Part shown: one piece after another, positions 33,836 to 47,889 of the stretch
How positions within the stretch are numbered: position 1 is the stretch's first letter
Layout of the letters: every line of letters begins with the position of its first letter
NCBI GenBank assembly: GCA_030998015.1
Contig: JARWMV010000025.1
Coordinates: 124,001-188,000, forward strand
From: Ceratorhiza oryzae-sativae
Lineage: Eukaryota > Basidiomycota > Agaricomycetes > Cantharellales > Ceratobasidiaceae
Length of the DNA stretch: 64,000 nt
Direction: 5' to 3'
The notes under the pieces: model-generated
What the model was told of the DNA's origin: nothing
Seen by the model: only the letters and a program-made list of their open reading frames with translations
Databases searched by the model: none
Program-made: the position numbers and the translations under genes

Positions 33836-35173
33836 TTATTCGATACGGTCTGCGAGAGACGGTGGCCGGTTGTCGGTCTCGCGATACTTCATCTGCCCCC
33901 GACCTACAGCCGTCCATGAGTGAGGGAACGAATCGGGTGGGTAGGTAAACGTACCTTTGTACCTAATCCCATCGCTCTCTTTCGCCCTCTCCAGCCGCCT
34001 CTTTCGCTCCTCAGCCTCAGCCCGCCTCCTCGCCTCGATCCGCTCGTTTTCCTCTCTTTCGAGTCGGGCGTCGTACTCTTCCTCCGTTTCCAGCGTCGGT
34101 CCCCCAAAATCTTTTCGTTCTAGTCCATCGTCGGCCGGGCGAGACTTGCGCTTTTTGGATTTGGGGGACTCGGATCGGTGTTTGGATTTTTTATGCTTTT
34201 TGGATTTGGATTTACGCCGCGGGCGGTCTGGTTCGGAGCCGGACTCGGACTCGGACGAAGGTGTTGGGGAGCGAGATTCCGGGCCTGATCGACCATTTGA
34301 ACAATTGTACAGAGATGTAGACACCGAGAGAAACGAGACCACATACTGGGCGAGCGCGGCTTGGCTTTGGGCGGGGCCTTGCGCAGTTCGAGTTCCCCAC
34401 AGGACGCGATGACGACCGGTTTGAGCGGGCGAGATTTTTCGTCTACTGGCAGTTTGGATATGTGGACGACAATGTCCAGACCCGAAACGACTCGTCCTGT
34501 TGGGCCGATATCGGGGTTAGCCAGGACGAATGGTGGAAAGAAGTCAACGTGGGGCGCGCACCGAATACTACGTGTTTGCCGTTGAGATGCGGGCATGGTC
34601 GAACGGTGATGAAAAACTGGGATGAATTGGTATTCGGGCCGCGGTTGGCCATGACGAGGAGTCTGCATGGCTATTTAGCTGGGGGGGAAGGCGGAAAAGC
34701 GGAAAAGCGGAAGACGGACCCCTCGGCATCGACGTCGCGTTCAAAGCTCTCGTCTTCAAAGGGATGGCCGTAGATCGACTCTCCACCGGTTCCGTTGCGT
34801 TTGGTAAAGTCTGAGAGACGAGTGAATAGGGCGGGAGAGAGGACAGAGAGAACTAGGGACCGACCTCCGCCTTGGATCATAAAGTTGTCGATCGAGCGGT
34901 GGATGATGCATCCCTTGTAATACAGTGGGACTTGAGAAACCTGCGAGAGACCCTTTTCACCTGTCGCGAGCGCGCGAAAACTAGTTCAAGTTAGACCGGG
35001 CGGAAACGAGGCCGCAGCAACGCACTTTTCGACTGTTTTTGGAACCTCGTCGCGAAAGAGTTCAAAGACGATCCTGGGGCGGATGAGCGCGGGTCACAGG
35101 ACAGCGGAGAGACGGACCTTCCGAGCGGCTGACCGTCGGCCTCGACGTTGAAGAACACCCTCGGGTTGACCAT
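33836..35173 (-). CDS. Nuclear-type cyclophilin with charged SR-like C-terminus
   Basis: Peptidyl-prolyl cis-trans isomerase. [19 protein letters not shown] opens the fold; [12 protein letters not shown] carries the catalytic Arg after His; [15 protein letters not shown] and [17 protein letters not shown] follow. The cyclosporin-contact Trp position reads [10 protein letters not shown], that is His as in CyP40, so weaker cyclosporin binding is expected. The C-terminus is Ser/Glu/Lys/Arg-rich ([16 protein letters not shown]) with a long RE-rich helix, like spliceosome-linked cyclophilins. The last intron (GTACGT...CTGTAG) joins IRYKG to [12 protein letters not shown]. It diverges from the Rap-like gene with only 136 bp between starts. 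Confidence 0.88.
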
Positions 35174-35309
35174 CGTGGTGGGCCGGATCAGGATTGCCGC
35201 GCGACGGACGCGTGGGTGGGACCGCTGTCTTGGGCCCTGAGCCTGGACTGCGTTTAATTATCCCCATGTGCCGAGAGTCAATCGCCTTCCCCCGGCTTGC
35301 CATCCCATC
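35174..35309. promoter_or_regulatory. Short bidirectional promoter region
   Basis: 136 bp separates the cyclophilin ATG (minus) and the Rap-like GTPase ATG (plus). Control signals for both genes must lie here or within their first exons. No clear TATA was seen. Confidence 0.5.
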
Positions 35310-36156
35310 ATGCGCACGTACAGCGTCATCGTCCTGGGAGGTGTGTCCGACGTGTGTCCGTGTCCTGTCCGCCGCTGACCAGACCCCAGCGGGAGGTGTC
35401 GGCAAGAGCTCCCTCACGCTCCGCCTCGTCCAGGGTGTGTTTTTCGACGGCTACGACCCCACGATCGAGGGTGAGTAAGGCGAGCTCGGCGCGGACCCGG
35501 CTGACGGCGCGCGCAGATGTGTACACCAAGGCGATCCGGGTCGACAACGAGCTGTGTTCGGTGCGTGCTGCTGAATGACCTGTGCGCGTCGGACTGACCG
35601 CTGTCCAGCTCGAGATCATGGACACGGCGGGGGCGGAGCAGTTTACGGCGATGAACGAGTACTATCTCAAGGTGGGCTCGCCGGCGGGTATGACGTGACA
35701 CGAGTGACTGACCTGCACCTAGGATGCGCGCGGGTTCATTCTCGTGTTTAGGTGAGCCCCACATCTCGTCATGCTCCACCCTGTGCGCTCATCTGTTCCC
35801 CCAGCCTCACCCAGGCGGCGAGCGTGCGCGAAGTCGAAAACATCCGGACGCAGATCCGGCGCGTCAAGGGCCACAACGCCCACCTCGTCCCCATGGTCCT
35901 CGTCGGCACCAAGGCCGACCTCAACACCGACCGCGAGGTCAGCCGCGAGCAGATGCAGACCCTCGCCGACCGCTGGCAGGTCCCCTACTACGAAACCTCC
36001 GCCCGGCGTGGCTGGGGCGTCGAGGCCGTCTTCGAGGACATCGTCCGGCAGATGCGCGCCAGCGGAATGGCGTCCGCCCCCGCCAGCTCGACCCCGTCGC
36101 GCCGCGGCATTCTGCACAGCAGGTCGGGCAACAGAGACAAGTGTGTCCTCATGTGA
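35310..36156 (+). CDS. Rap/Rsr1-like small GTPase
   Basis: Membrane GTP switch. MRTYSVIVLGAGGVGKSSL (P-loop), YDPTIEDVYTKAI (effector loop), EIMDTAGAEQFTAMNEYYL (switch II, Rap-like EQFTAM), VGTKADLN (TKxD in place of NKxD), YYETSARRGW (SAK/SAR motif), and the C-terminal prenylation box CVLM. In switch II the residue aligned with Ras Gln61 is Ala (Thr in human Rap), so intrinsic hydrolysis is probably slow and relies on a GAP. Introns are short. The next gene is a canonical Ras in the same direction. The Rap/Rsr1 family fits best; a divergent Ras paralogue is possible. Confidence 0.86.
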
Positions 36157-37611
<1,455 letters not shown>

Positions 37612-38338
37612 AGCGTTTGCTCGCTTCTTGCTTTCGTGGCTTTCTCCGGATCGGCCTTTTTCTTTCTTGTACTGTTATCTTACGGTTCTTGTCAGCCCCC
37701 TTGTTCTATCGTTTTTTTTTCTTCTTGTTTAGCTTCCTCCGTAAAGTCAAACCCAAACCCAATCAACATATCGTTCTTGTTTCTTTGTTGTTCGTTCTCG
37801 GTAGTCGATGGTGAAATATGATTATCTCGTCGCTCGTTATCATAGTTCATGTGAATCTCGAGGGCGTTAGTGACGTAGGATGTGCGAGCTTGGTGAAGAT
37901 AGGGGTCGACCTAAGAGGACACGGGATGTGAATTTGCAAAGATAGGGGCTGATTGTATTGGGATGAAACCCCAGAACGCTAAAGGAAAAGCAAAAAAGTG
38001 ATAAACAAAATAGAAAGTCCACATCCCGAGGAAGGGTTGTTCCGAAAAATTCGTATGCGACGTTAGCGAGGCAGACCCACGGTCAACTCTAGTAAAAGGC
38101 GAGGGTTGAATGCGTTATGTGTTCACCTCCGTCGCTGAATTCTACATAGCTTCTGGGGTGCTGGTGGATGGCCAAAATAATTGATTCCGGCTTTGTGGGT
38201 TTGGGGCGCTTATGGTTGTGGTCATGCTGATTCAGTTGGTCTGTCTTTGACCGTCATTGGTACGTCAATTCACTTGGTCTAGTCAGGGGCTCTGTTTTAT
38301 CTAGTTCACCAGCGCAGACCGGATTGAACTGAACCATC
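37612..38338. other. Ras 3' region and CIA30 promoter
   Basis: About 730 bp. T-rich Ras 3' UTR to about 37810; the rest has no recognised feature. Confidence 0.45.
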
Positions 38339-39281
38339 ATGTCTGGCCCATGGGTTCAAGCTTTGAACCGCACGGCGCAGGTCTTGCGGGATAATACCGT
38401 CAAAAGTACATCCATTCCCTCTCGTTTTTGTTTTCGCTCTCACACGTCTCGCAAGTCATCCGCATGGAAGGTATAAATCCCAACACAAGCGCGCGGACTC
38501 TGTTCAGCTTTCGTACACCTGAAGATGTGAAGCAGTATGCCGTCGGGAGCGATGGCGATCTAGGAGGGAACACCACGGCGCGACTGGATCATCATCTGGA
38601 CGGATACGCGCGGTTTTGGGGAGAGATGCGGCTGGACGTTAAGGCTGGCTTGGAGGGCAAGCTTAGGCCTGGCTATGCTGGGTTTAGAAACAAGGTGAGT
38701 GTGTGCATGGGTGTGTGATGGAATTGAACAAAGAGGGAGGAACGAGGTTGATTTTGGGCGCATGTAGTCTCGTCCGACGTTGTTTGGGCAGGTCTATGAC
38801 GACTTGTCGTTGCACAAGTATCTAGCTCTACGCGTCCGTGCTGCTGGAGATCCGCCTACTCGAAACTCGTACTTTGTCAACATTCAGACGGACGGGCCTG
38901 TCCAGACGGATCTATGGCAGCACAGGCTGTACTTTGAAAAAGATGAAGAATGGGAGGATATTCTTGTACGTGGCCATCTGTGTCCTTGGATTTATAGACT
39001 TATCCTTTGGGGTTTGGTAAAGATTCCAATTTCAAACTTTGTCTTGACAAACCAGGGAGATTTGGTTAAGCACCAGGTCAAGATGATGAGTGAAAAAGTT
39101 CGGACGATCGGGATTTCGATTCTGGGAGGCAAGTCTGGGACTCAGGGAAAGTACGAGCTCGGTATTGAATCTATTCGAGCCGTGAACGAGGTAGGTATTG
39201 TATTGGCCAAGGAATTGTTTGGGGCTTACTTGGGTTGTTTAGGAATCGGAGTCTCCAGATGATATCACAGCTTCGAATTAG
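38339..39281 (+). CDS. CIA30: Complex I intermediate-associated protein 30 (CIA30/NDUFAF1)
   Basis: Assembly chaperone of mitochondrial complex I. MSGPWVQALNRTAQVLRDNT, then LFSFRTPEDVKQYAVGSDGDLGG, FWGEMRLDVK, YAGFRNK, the core LRVRAAGDPPTRNSYFVNIQTDG, LYFEKDEEWEDILIP, and VRTIGISILGGKSGTQGKYE. These are the CIA30 (jelly-roll) blocks in order. The coding sequence is split by short introns, for example after YAGFRNK and after DEEWEDIL. Stop TAG 39279-39281. Its 3' end is 135 bp from the convergent 3' end of the polymerase eta gene. Confidence 0.9.
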
Positions 39282-39416
39282 GCTATGACTCTGTTTGATA
39301 CATTTAGCATAGAGCTTTGTATCATACAGCTGTGGTATTGTCTATCTAAAAAGTACAACAGTAATCCCCTCAACCATCCCATTAAACAAGAATAGAAGTC
39401 GGCAATAGTCATCCTC

Positions 39417-42166
39417 TTATGATCTTTTGCTAGGTTTTGTAACCGACTTGCCGCTATTAAAGAAGCTCTCGATGCCCCCTTTTGCCTTCGATTGTTTGTC
39501 TTTGCTCTTGCCTTTGCTCCTTGGAGCGACGGTCGGTGTTGGCGTTCCGCTCCTTGAAGATGCTAGGCCTTCGCTCTGCTCGCTCGAGCCTGTGTTGCTG
39601 CGTTTGGCATAAGGAGGGGGTGATATCTCCACAATATCCGAATCACTATCTTCGATCACTTCGACAACTTTGCGTTTGACTGAGCCAAAAAAGTCGTGCT
39701 TGGACTTGGACTTGGGGGGATCCGTCATTCCTACACTAGGTGACGCTGTTCGCCTTCGAGTGTTGGTACCAGAGCCTGAGCTTGCAATATCTAGTCTTTT
39801 CGAAGTGGCAATAGCAGTGTCGCTCTCTGACTTTTTAGCCGAAGACAACGCTCCTTTTGCACCCAAGAATCCTGCGATCCCTTGTTGGCCTGTCTCGAGT
39901 GCCTCTAGACCACCAAAGCCAAGACTGATATTGAATACCCCAGGATTGATGTGGCTTGAACCTGGAAAGAGAATCTTCCACAGTCGTTCGGCAGGAGCAA
40001 CGATAGTCGCCGCGCTGAATGAGCGGACAAAGGGGAACGGGACCTGCTTGGACTTTGGGGCACTACCACCTGCAGCGTCCAAATTTGACATAAGCTTACA
40101 AAAGACACGCGAGTGCGCTAGTGCGCACCTTGTCTTGCATGAAGAACCAGCGTCTTTGGCCAGACTGTGCTATTGATTTTACGTGAGTCTGTGAGACGTA
40201 CTGTAAGCTCTGCGGCTAGAACGGCAAGCCAATGTTGCGCTTGTTCAAATGTTGTGATCGCTGGGCGTACGTTCTTGGATGCTGCCATCGACTTGAGTGC
40301 GGTCCTCTCCTTGACTATTGAAGTGAATGTACAGATTGAGTCTATCATAACCAAGGGGGTCTGGTCAGCCGTACCTTCGCTATGGTCTATTCCCTACAAC
40401 ACAAAATTAAAGTTATGAAGACAGATGCGACAGAGAAGAAAGGGCTTTGGCTCACTCGAAGTATATTCCATACCCAGATTGACTCTTCCCCACATTGTCT
40501 CTGCATGTCCTCTATGGGGAAAGAGTATAAACCCAGGACATCAATCCTATTCGGCTATCTGACATACCAAGGTCTATTTCTTTCATCCCTGCGACAGTAG
40601 TTGCCCCAAATTGAGCCGCCATAGCGTTTCCGAGCTTGCCCCCGAGAAATCTAATCTAATCCATTGATGCAAGTAGCTTAGGAATGGTTTACGGTCGGAA
40701 TGAACGACGATAACGTACTTTCTGAAACGGCATAGGTCCAAGGTAACCCGGTATCGCAACATTCCGCAAGGCAGTCTGCGCCATTGGCTTACGGTAGGAT
40801 GCTGAAAGCTGTTATCGCGTAAGTGGATTTTATAGGTCGATAGATGCCTTGGTATACCTTGGCGAGCATCTTGTTTCTTGCAATCCCCTATATCTGACAT
40901 CTGTATCACAATAGCTAGCATAAAAACATAACCAAACTCACCGCAGAAAGGGTGTATCCTAATTTCTCATATGTCACTTTTCGAGTACTTCGCATCAGTT
41001 CAGCTCCAATCGAGAGTGCTACGTCATGCCAAGTGGGAGGAGCATCACTTCCAGGCTCTAGCTCTAGTTCTTGTCCGTCCGGGGGCAACGGCTCGCAGAC
41101 TCGTTGGGGTGTTGACGATCCTGAAGCGAGAGCCCCATCGATTGCTCCTGGAGAAGAGGGTTGATCCGTGTCTAGAGTGGGCGTACCAACTCTAGAAGCC
41201 GTCGCTTCGCTCTTGGGGGATTCTGATGGTGCTGGAACAACGTTGGTCTCTAGCGCTGCCCAATCAATGCGTCCAGGAGGGGGTGGAAGTGGTGTGTCTA
41301 GATCAAATGGACCAGGTGGGAGCTGGAGTTCAGGGTAGCGCTCGAGCATTAGCGCACGGACGGGGTCTGTGTAGTCAATAAATACTTCTGCGAGGTCAGT
41401 ATCTGGTGTTCCAATGGTACTACTGTGTGAGCACACCTTCATCAATGGATGCCTTCTCTGTTCTAACGGTCAGACCATGCAAAATGTTATGCGCCAGCCC
41501 AGGGACCCACCGATTTCTGCCCCAGGCGGCAGCATTTCTTGAAAGAGCTTGAAGATCCTAGCACTTTCACGGCGATAATGGTCCAATGATACCTGTATCA
41601 ATTCTATCAGATGTCAACCCTACACATTTTTGGCATCACACAAACTTTGTGTGTCAACGGGCTCGGATCATCCCAATAATGTGGCTCGCTATCGCCCTCC
41701 TTGTAGGTTGCAACATGCACGGCCATGAGGTTAGGACATTTTTTCTTTGCCTCAGCTACCTGAACTCCGATCAGCTTCGCTCACCGAACTAGAAGAGCGA
41801 CCTACCGACTCGTGTCGGGTTATCCCGAACTTGCGCGCTGGATAGTTTACGGCAATCTAAGCCATAGAAATAGGATCTGCATCAATAGGCTATAGAAAGC
41901 AAGGCTCCCACGTACAAGGCTTGTCCACTGTTGCACCACCAACGGCTGTTCCGGGTCTATATTTAGCCTGACGCGTTCGCACCTTAGTGTCTAGTTTAAG
42001 TATGGGTATAGTTGATCGGATTGGAACGCGAGATACACACGCAGCATAGAACGCGTCACTATCACATAGTGCAATCACGCGACTAACACAAACCGAGCCA
42101 TGAGCTGGCAGCACGCATGTTTTGTGCCAACCCCATGGCTACTCACAGTGGGTTACTGGTGGGCAT
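39417..42166 (-). CDS. RAD30: DNA polymerase eta (Y-family, Rad30)
   Basis: Copies past UV dimers. I place the start in a 20-nt first exon (ATG at 42166, MPTSNP); a GTGAGT intron joins it to LRVIALCDSDAFYAA. The next exon gives CERVRLNIDPEQPLVVQQW. EKASIDE with VFIDYTDPV supplies the catalytic acidic residues. The fingers/little-finger part includes WPKTLVLHAR. The C-terminal exon (40091-39417) is Ser/Lys-rich and ends GGIESFFNSGKS, a PIP-like PCNA-binding motif. I see no C2H2 UBZ finger in the tail, unlike animal pol eta. Middle exons were not all resolved. Stop TAA at 39417-39419. Confidence 0.87.
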
Positions 42167-43648
42167 CCTGAAATTAATCCTTGTACAAGTTATACGAACA
42201 AAACATGCTCACTGAACACCGAGACTTTGGGAATGCAAGTGCCTGTAGGTGAGTGTCGGAAACAGGTCGCCATCGCTGGTGATGTTCATTCGGCCCTTGC
42301 CTTTCAGCGTATGCTTGGGGCGTGTCGGCGAGTTTGGTGCCATACTGCCCGGGGCTATCGGTCGTCGCCACGAGTGACTCGCGACTCGACTGATGGTCAG
42401 CGCTTGAGAGCGAACTTCACAGTCAGCTGACGCTTTCTCACACATCCCAGAGCACACCCACGTGACAGTAAACAAACATGGCTCGGTCATTAACCATGGG
42501 CGATGCCATTCGATACCAGCTAGTGCGGTGACACCATTGTCTTGTGAGTTTTAAGCCAAAAAGAACGCGCGTGCTTGGAGTTGTACATCGCTGCTCATCC
42601 CGGTCTCAATCACTTGACTTCCCTCAGTCTTGTATGTCCTGGCGAAATCGGCACTTTCTCGTGAGCCCTGCTGATATCGACCGAAGGCGAGCAGCGTCTC
42701 GTAACAAAGAGTAAGATATCCCAGGCAGCTCACCTATATTCGACCCCCCCCCCTTTATTTATTACACCATCCCACGTGTTCGACCAAGCACAAGTGGCCC
42801 TTACCTGCTGTGGGATGGTTTGAGCACCAAAGGGTAGCCAAGGCAGCTAGAGTTGAGTGGCCTTTCAAGAACCTAGAGTCTAGCATGGGACAGCTCCGTC
42901 GCTGGTGCGCGGTTCCGCTTGTTCAGGCGCCATGGTGCAGATAGCTCTCTCTCGCTCTGCAATTCCGTCGATCTACCTTCCCGTACACCGAGTGATGCTT
43001 GAAAAGAGTACGTCTAATAGCAAAAGAAAGCAGCAAATAGGCTCAGTGGCACAGTGAGGCTATAGCCAACAAAGCTCGATTTGCAGATCGATTTGTATAC
43101 TAACACCGAATCTTTCAACTATCCACGACTGGGGAGGTGCCTATGAAGGAACGATTAGTATTACAATTTACTCAGATATAACGAGCTCTCTTCTCAGCCT
43201 CTTCCATTTTAAGCCTTTTCCCTTCAAAAGCATCTCGTAGCCTTCCTCTGGGCACTATATTCCATATTCCGTGGTGTCGAATTCATCATCGGGGACTCGC
43301 CCATATATGCCAGGGGTAAAGTCCTTACGAGATGTTAACCTTAGAATAAAGCTATCTTGTGAATAGCTATGGCAGTGCGATTAAAACACGTATCCACCAC
43401 TAGCATGAGGAGAGAACATAGAGTCGCAAATCAACCACATGTCTAACCAAATATATGTGGGTGTATTAGGAACCATGATTAGGAACAACGGAGCGAAAAA
43501 GACAAAGTGGGGGGCATTCATATCACAAAGCAATCCGAAACGGTCCATTTAAGTTTGCTATAGCGCAGGTCCTTTGGAGTTGTCCAAAGTCCGTCAGAGT
43601 CAACAAAGGTCCATCTGCCCAGCCGGGCAAGAGTCCACAAAACGAAAA
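42167..43648. other. Gene-free region
   Basis: About 1.5 kb between the start of RAD30 and the end of the ZUP1-like gene. No repeat or coding signal was recognised. Confidence 0.45.
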
Positions 43649-46364
43649 TCAAGACCCAGAAGCGGGTGAGACGGTCACGCGCTCACTCCTAACTACCTTA
43701 AGTCCATCCCGCTCCGAGCCGGTAAGAGCCGGTGTCATGGGGAACCATAAGATCTGATATTGATCTTTTTTCCTATATGCATATTTTAATATAAATCGTA
43801 TATGTTGATTTGGCACTGATCTAGGACATACCCAAGTTGAGAAGCGGAAACCCGAAATGCGCTGAGCGTCCGTCCAAGGTCTAGTCCTTGCGCCACATCT
43901 GCAGCTGGAGCGGCCTGTCTGTGGTTCGCCCCCACAGTAATATCCTGGTCTCCGTCTTCCTTGCCGTCAAGTCGCCGTCCCTTGCCTCTGCCCATGGCTT
44001 CCCAATCGTCGGGCTCTGCGCTTCCGCCACGGAAGCGTTTCGAAGCCTGTTCGTCCAACACCGTGCGTGAACGTTTCTTGATCACCCGTTTAAGAAAGTT
44101 TTTAGCTTTGCTCGGCGAACTGTTGTTCTGGGTCTGTTGATCCCACTCTGAAGCAGACGGTGATGCGGGCTTCAGATGTGGATCGGCAACAGACGTAGAT
44201 CCTGCGTGTACACGTAGCCCTGCCTTGCGCAAGGCGGCAGTCGGTCGCCTATAATTGAAAACAGCATCAACATGGGCAAGTGTTGGGACGGGAATGGTGG
44301 AACGCTATATTCGGAGGTAGATGTTCCGCAACTTACCTAGCAGGGTCATATATTAACACGTTTGTCTCCCCAGACGGAGCAAACTCGAGCCCAACTACCG
44401 TTCTGGAATGGCCCTTGTGCTGCAACACCACGGGCATCCGTGTACTCATAACCACGCTCTGCCTGGAATGTGGGACTGATTCCCCGTCCCCGTGTTCCAA
44501 AAAGTGCGCAGTGAGCCACTGAATAAGTGCCGTGTGTGCTTTGTTACCATCAATAAATTTGCGTGCGAGCAACAGGGTTGGGGAACAGCTTGAGTTTCAG
44601 AAATCTGGTGAGAAATCCAGATACATACCATGGCCGTTCTTCGGAAAATCAACAAGACGTGCTCTGCGCAATTTCACATAGAATAAACCTGCATTAGTGA
44701 CACTTACTTAATATCTAAGCCAGATACATACGGTATACCTCGGGAAACGAATGCCACATAGAGCTCTAAACTCAGGAACCATGGGATTTAGAGTATATCC
44801 AAACACGTGCACGAAGGAATGCGTTAATGTAGGGCATATATATGTTCGCGAATTCCAGAATATCAATGGAGCGGAGATTGAAAGAGGCGTGAGATTGATA
44901 GAGTTGACGTGTGGAAATTGCGCCAGCAATAGGGATGCGAGGAATATTAGCGCAAAGGTTAAAAAATAGGAGAATCCAGCAAAAGATTAGCCATTCGATG
45001 ATCAAGTAAGAAACATGTCACCAAGAAAAGCCATAAGCCAAATGCCACAGGTTGCCAAAAGCCAAACGAGGCACGGTCAGTTGATATTAGCTAGGGGATT
45101 CGCACGCTCTATGTACGCACCAGCCGTGCCAATCCATTTCCGAGTGCCAACTAGATGATGCCGTAGCTCGTCCGCCCCCCGAGCATCATATCCTACAATT
45201 TCAGACAATCAAGGTCAGCGGATTGCTACTGTCCAGATAAATCGAATAATTTATCGCCCAATCGGCAGATATAATAATAAGGATGTCAGGATGAATGAGC
45301 AAGTGGTACGGGAGGTAGGCATGTGGCGTTCATCAGTTTATGTCAACACGGACAAGCAAGATCGTCCAGCGTCGTTTCATCGAGGCCGAATCTTGCAATC
45401 AATCTATTTCGCTTCATCCGGACATAACACTCATGATTTGACCCGAGTAATGTGGAGCTTTGCAGCAGAAGGCAAAGTGCGTTGATCGGTAAACGCGACT
45501 CACCTCGGCGCCATGCATCTTCGATCCAGACCTGCAAATTCCGTACCCCAGGCGGACCACATGCGTCGTTCATCAATAATTCCCTGTACTCGGGGCGTGC
45601 AGTCTGTGCGGTCAGTGCACTGCACGCCATTAAGAAATTCCGATAGCCGCAACCCCTGTTCAATACCAGTAGTCAATAACTACGGAAACCTAACGGAAAC
45701 TCAAAGCAGTTTAGTGAGTGCGGATCAAGGACCCGTTAGCACCGGGGACACCTAGCACCCGGCGCAGTACGTTGTAAAATGCCCACAAGCGGCAAGAAGG
45801 TGATCAAGAAGCTATACTCACCACCCTAGGTCCCACAGTTCTGTCCCATAGTGTACAATCAATGGTGTACATAGAACACCTCCTGATCTTGATCTTGCAA
45901 GTGCCTGCTCGAGCAATGGGATTACGCCAGGTGTAATTATTCTACTCGGCGGGAGCGACGGGCATGCGGTATGCCAAAACACGTTTTCCTTGGATTTTAG
46001 GGGGTTGTTTCCCCGTTCGTAATATAGACGAGCAACGGGAGGACGTGCGCCACGGTGCGGCGAGGAACCCTGTGCGAGGCCTGTGAACGGGGGTATCGTT
46101 AACGGTATAGCGCTCGGACGATTCGGGAACACTCACTAGCGGCAACCTGGGCATCGAGCTCATTTACTTCGAGCCCATCGCCGTGGTTGAAGTGATCTTC
46201 GTAGTGGGCCTGGCGATTTTCCACAGAAAGTTCGTGTAGTGGCTCCCGACAGAGCTCACAAGCAATATACACCCTGCAACCGAGTTGGTTCAACATGTTT
46301 GATTCTGGGAGTAGACCACTAACTCGTCAACGTCGTCGTTGGCGAGAACCGGGGAGTCGTTCAT
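43649..46364 (-). CDS. ZUP1: ZUP1/Mug105-type deubiquitinase (peptidase C78)
   Basis: Cys protease specific for K63-linked ubiquitin in this family, linked to genome stability. MNDSPVLANDDVDE is spliced (GTTAGT...TTGCAG) to VYIACELCREPLHELSVENR with AHYEDHF, a C2H2 ubiquitin-binding-type finger. The catalytic domain has GCGYRNFLMACSALT (catalytic Cys), CGPPGVRNLQVWIEDAWRRG, LQHKGHSRTVVGLEF (catalytic His) and ETNVLIYDPAR (catalytic Asp). A Lys/Ser-rich insert follows. The last exon, reached by a GTATGT intron from SASQLG, gives KKDQYQILWFPMTPALTGSE and ends at 43649, the usual family C-terminus. All three catalytic residues are present. Confidence 0.88.
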
Positions 46365-46549
46365 CGTGGTAGGCTGCAGGCGGAGCCGAGCGGTGACGCG
46401 TGAGCCGAGGACCGAGTCCAGCCTAGCCCCGAGAGGTATATTTGCTATAAGTGGCATGCATCAGAATCACACGGAATTTTATAATTGCGCAACGCCTTTT
46501 TTTGGCAACCAGGCTCAATAAACAAGGGATCGTACATTTATACTACAAG

Positions 46550-47834
46550 CTACCGTTTACGGACTGTGTCACGAGCGATCAGATTAGGTAGAGGTTTCTT
46601 GTCTGGCAGAACCATCTGCGCCTTTGCGTCCGGGGTCATAATTACATCTTTAGAATAGTAATCTCCCCATAGATTACCGTCCAAGACGTATGGGTTGAGC
46701 AACAAAAAGCGACAGAACTGTTTATTTTCTTCGCCGTCCTCGATGTCGGGGGCTTGGGGCATACTTTGCATGCCGAAATGGACAATCTGAATCCAGAAAT
46801 AAGTCATCGTTACGTGGAATGTGCGACCAGTAGTCTGGGAGCTCGTCTTGATGTATTTCTCGAGACCTTGAAATATCATAGTTTTGCCTGGCGAAAAAGG
46901 TGTTAGAACGATCCACATGATTGCTTTTAATACCCACCCTTTTGTCTTCCATATGTCTTGAGGATCGTGTAGGCAATGCGAATGTGGGTATAATGATCCC
47001 AGGATGGGAGATCCACGGCTTCAAACTTCTTCAAAAACTCTTCAGGTGACACATCCTTGGACGCGCGCTCCGTCCAGGATGTCAGCCTTTCGGCAAGGTG
47101 GTTCTGTGGGGCTTGCCCGGCTGGAGCCTGTTGCTTGTATTCACTCTCATTGAGGGCATCATACAGCCAGTCCATCGCGGGTGTCAAAGTCGCCAACCAA
47201 GTATCTGACATGAGAGACGTCGCAAACACGGCGCACGACGGGCGGGATGCGATTATGGGTGCCAACTTTATACGAATCTCGTCCAACCCCATCGCTTTTG
47301 GCAAGTCTTGCTTGTTTGCTAGGCTGTTTAATCATTCAACGACACGTATAACATCTTCGAGTGACACTCACATCAAGCATGGCAACACACTATTGCTCTT
47401 TTCGGCCCGCCTGTCTTGCTCCACATACCCTAGCATTTGCTTGAATTCCTCAATGGCTTCAGACAGTCGCTCGCGGTCGTTGGAATCCAATATCCACACG
47501 AGCGCCTCGGTTCCTGCGGTGTAGTGCCGGATAAGAGGCCTAATCTTGTCGCAGCCACCAACGTCCCAGCAGGTCAACGCCAAAGGCTTTCGCTGGCCAG
47601 ACGTCTGAGCCCGGACACTCTCGACGTTGAAACCTACCAACCCAATTATGGAACCCATACAAGGAGAATCTACGAGACAACAAACGTACCAATAGTCGGA
47701 ATAGTAGTCACTATCTCGCCCAGGCAAAGCCGGTAGAGAAACGTAGTTTTACCAGCCGCGTCAAGCCCAGTTATCAGTACGCGCTTCTCAGTCTGTCGCT
47801 GCGGGAAGAGACGTCTAACAATATCCGGGAGCAT
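46550..47834 (-). CDS. ARF-like GTPase fused to a C-terminal domain of unknown function (about 370 aa)
   Basis: Residues about 1-190 are an ARF/ARL GTPase: [18 protein letters not shown] (P-loop), [38 protein letters not shown]. The catalytic Gln of WDVGGQ is Cys. There is no Gly2 for myristoylation ([10 protein letters not shown]). The remaining part has conserved-looking blocks: [67 protein letters not shown]. From memory this resembles small uncharacterised bacterial proteins with an H..HLRLA ... YHxT.T pattern; this is inference. Introns join LPCLI to LANKQDL and RQKG to KTMIFQG. Stop TAG at 46550-46552. Confidence 0.82.
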
Positions 47835-47889
47835 GTTTGAGTTACAAAACTTGGATGCTAGAACTCGTCAATGCCAGCTGTTAAATATA

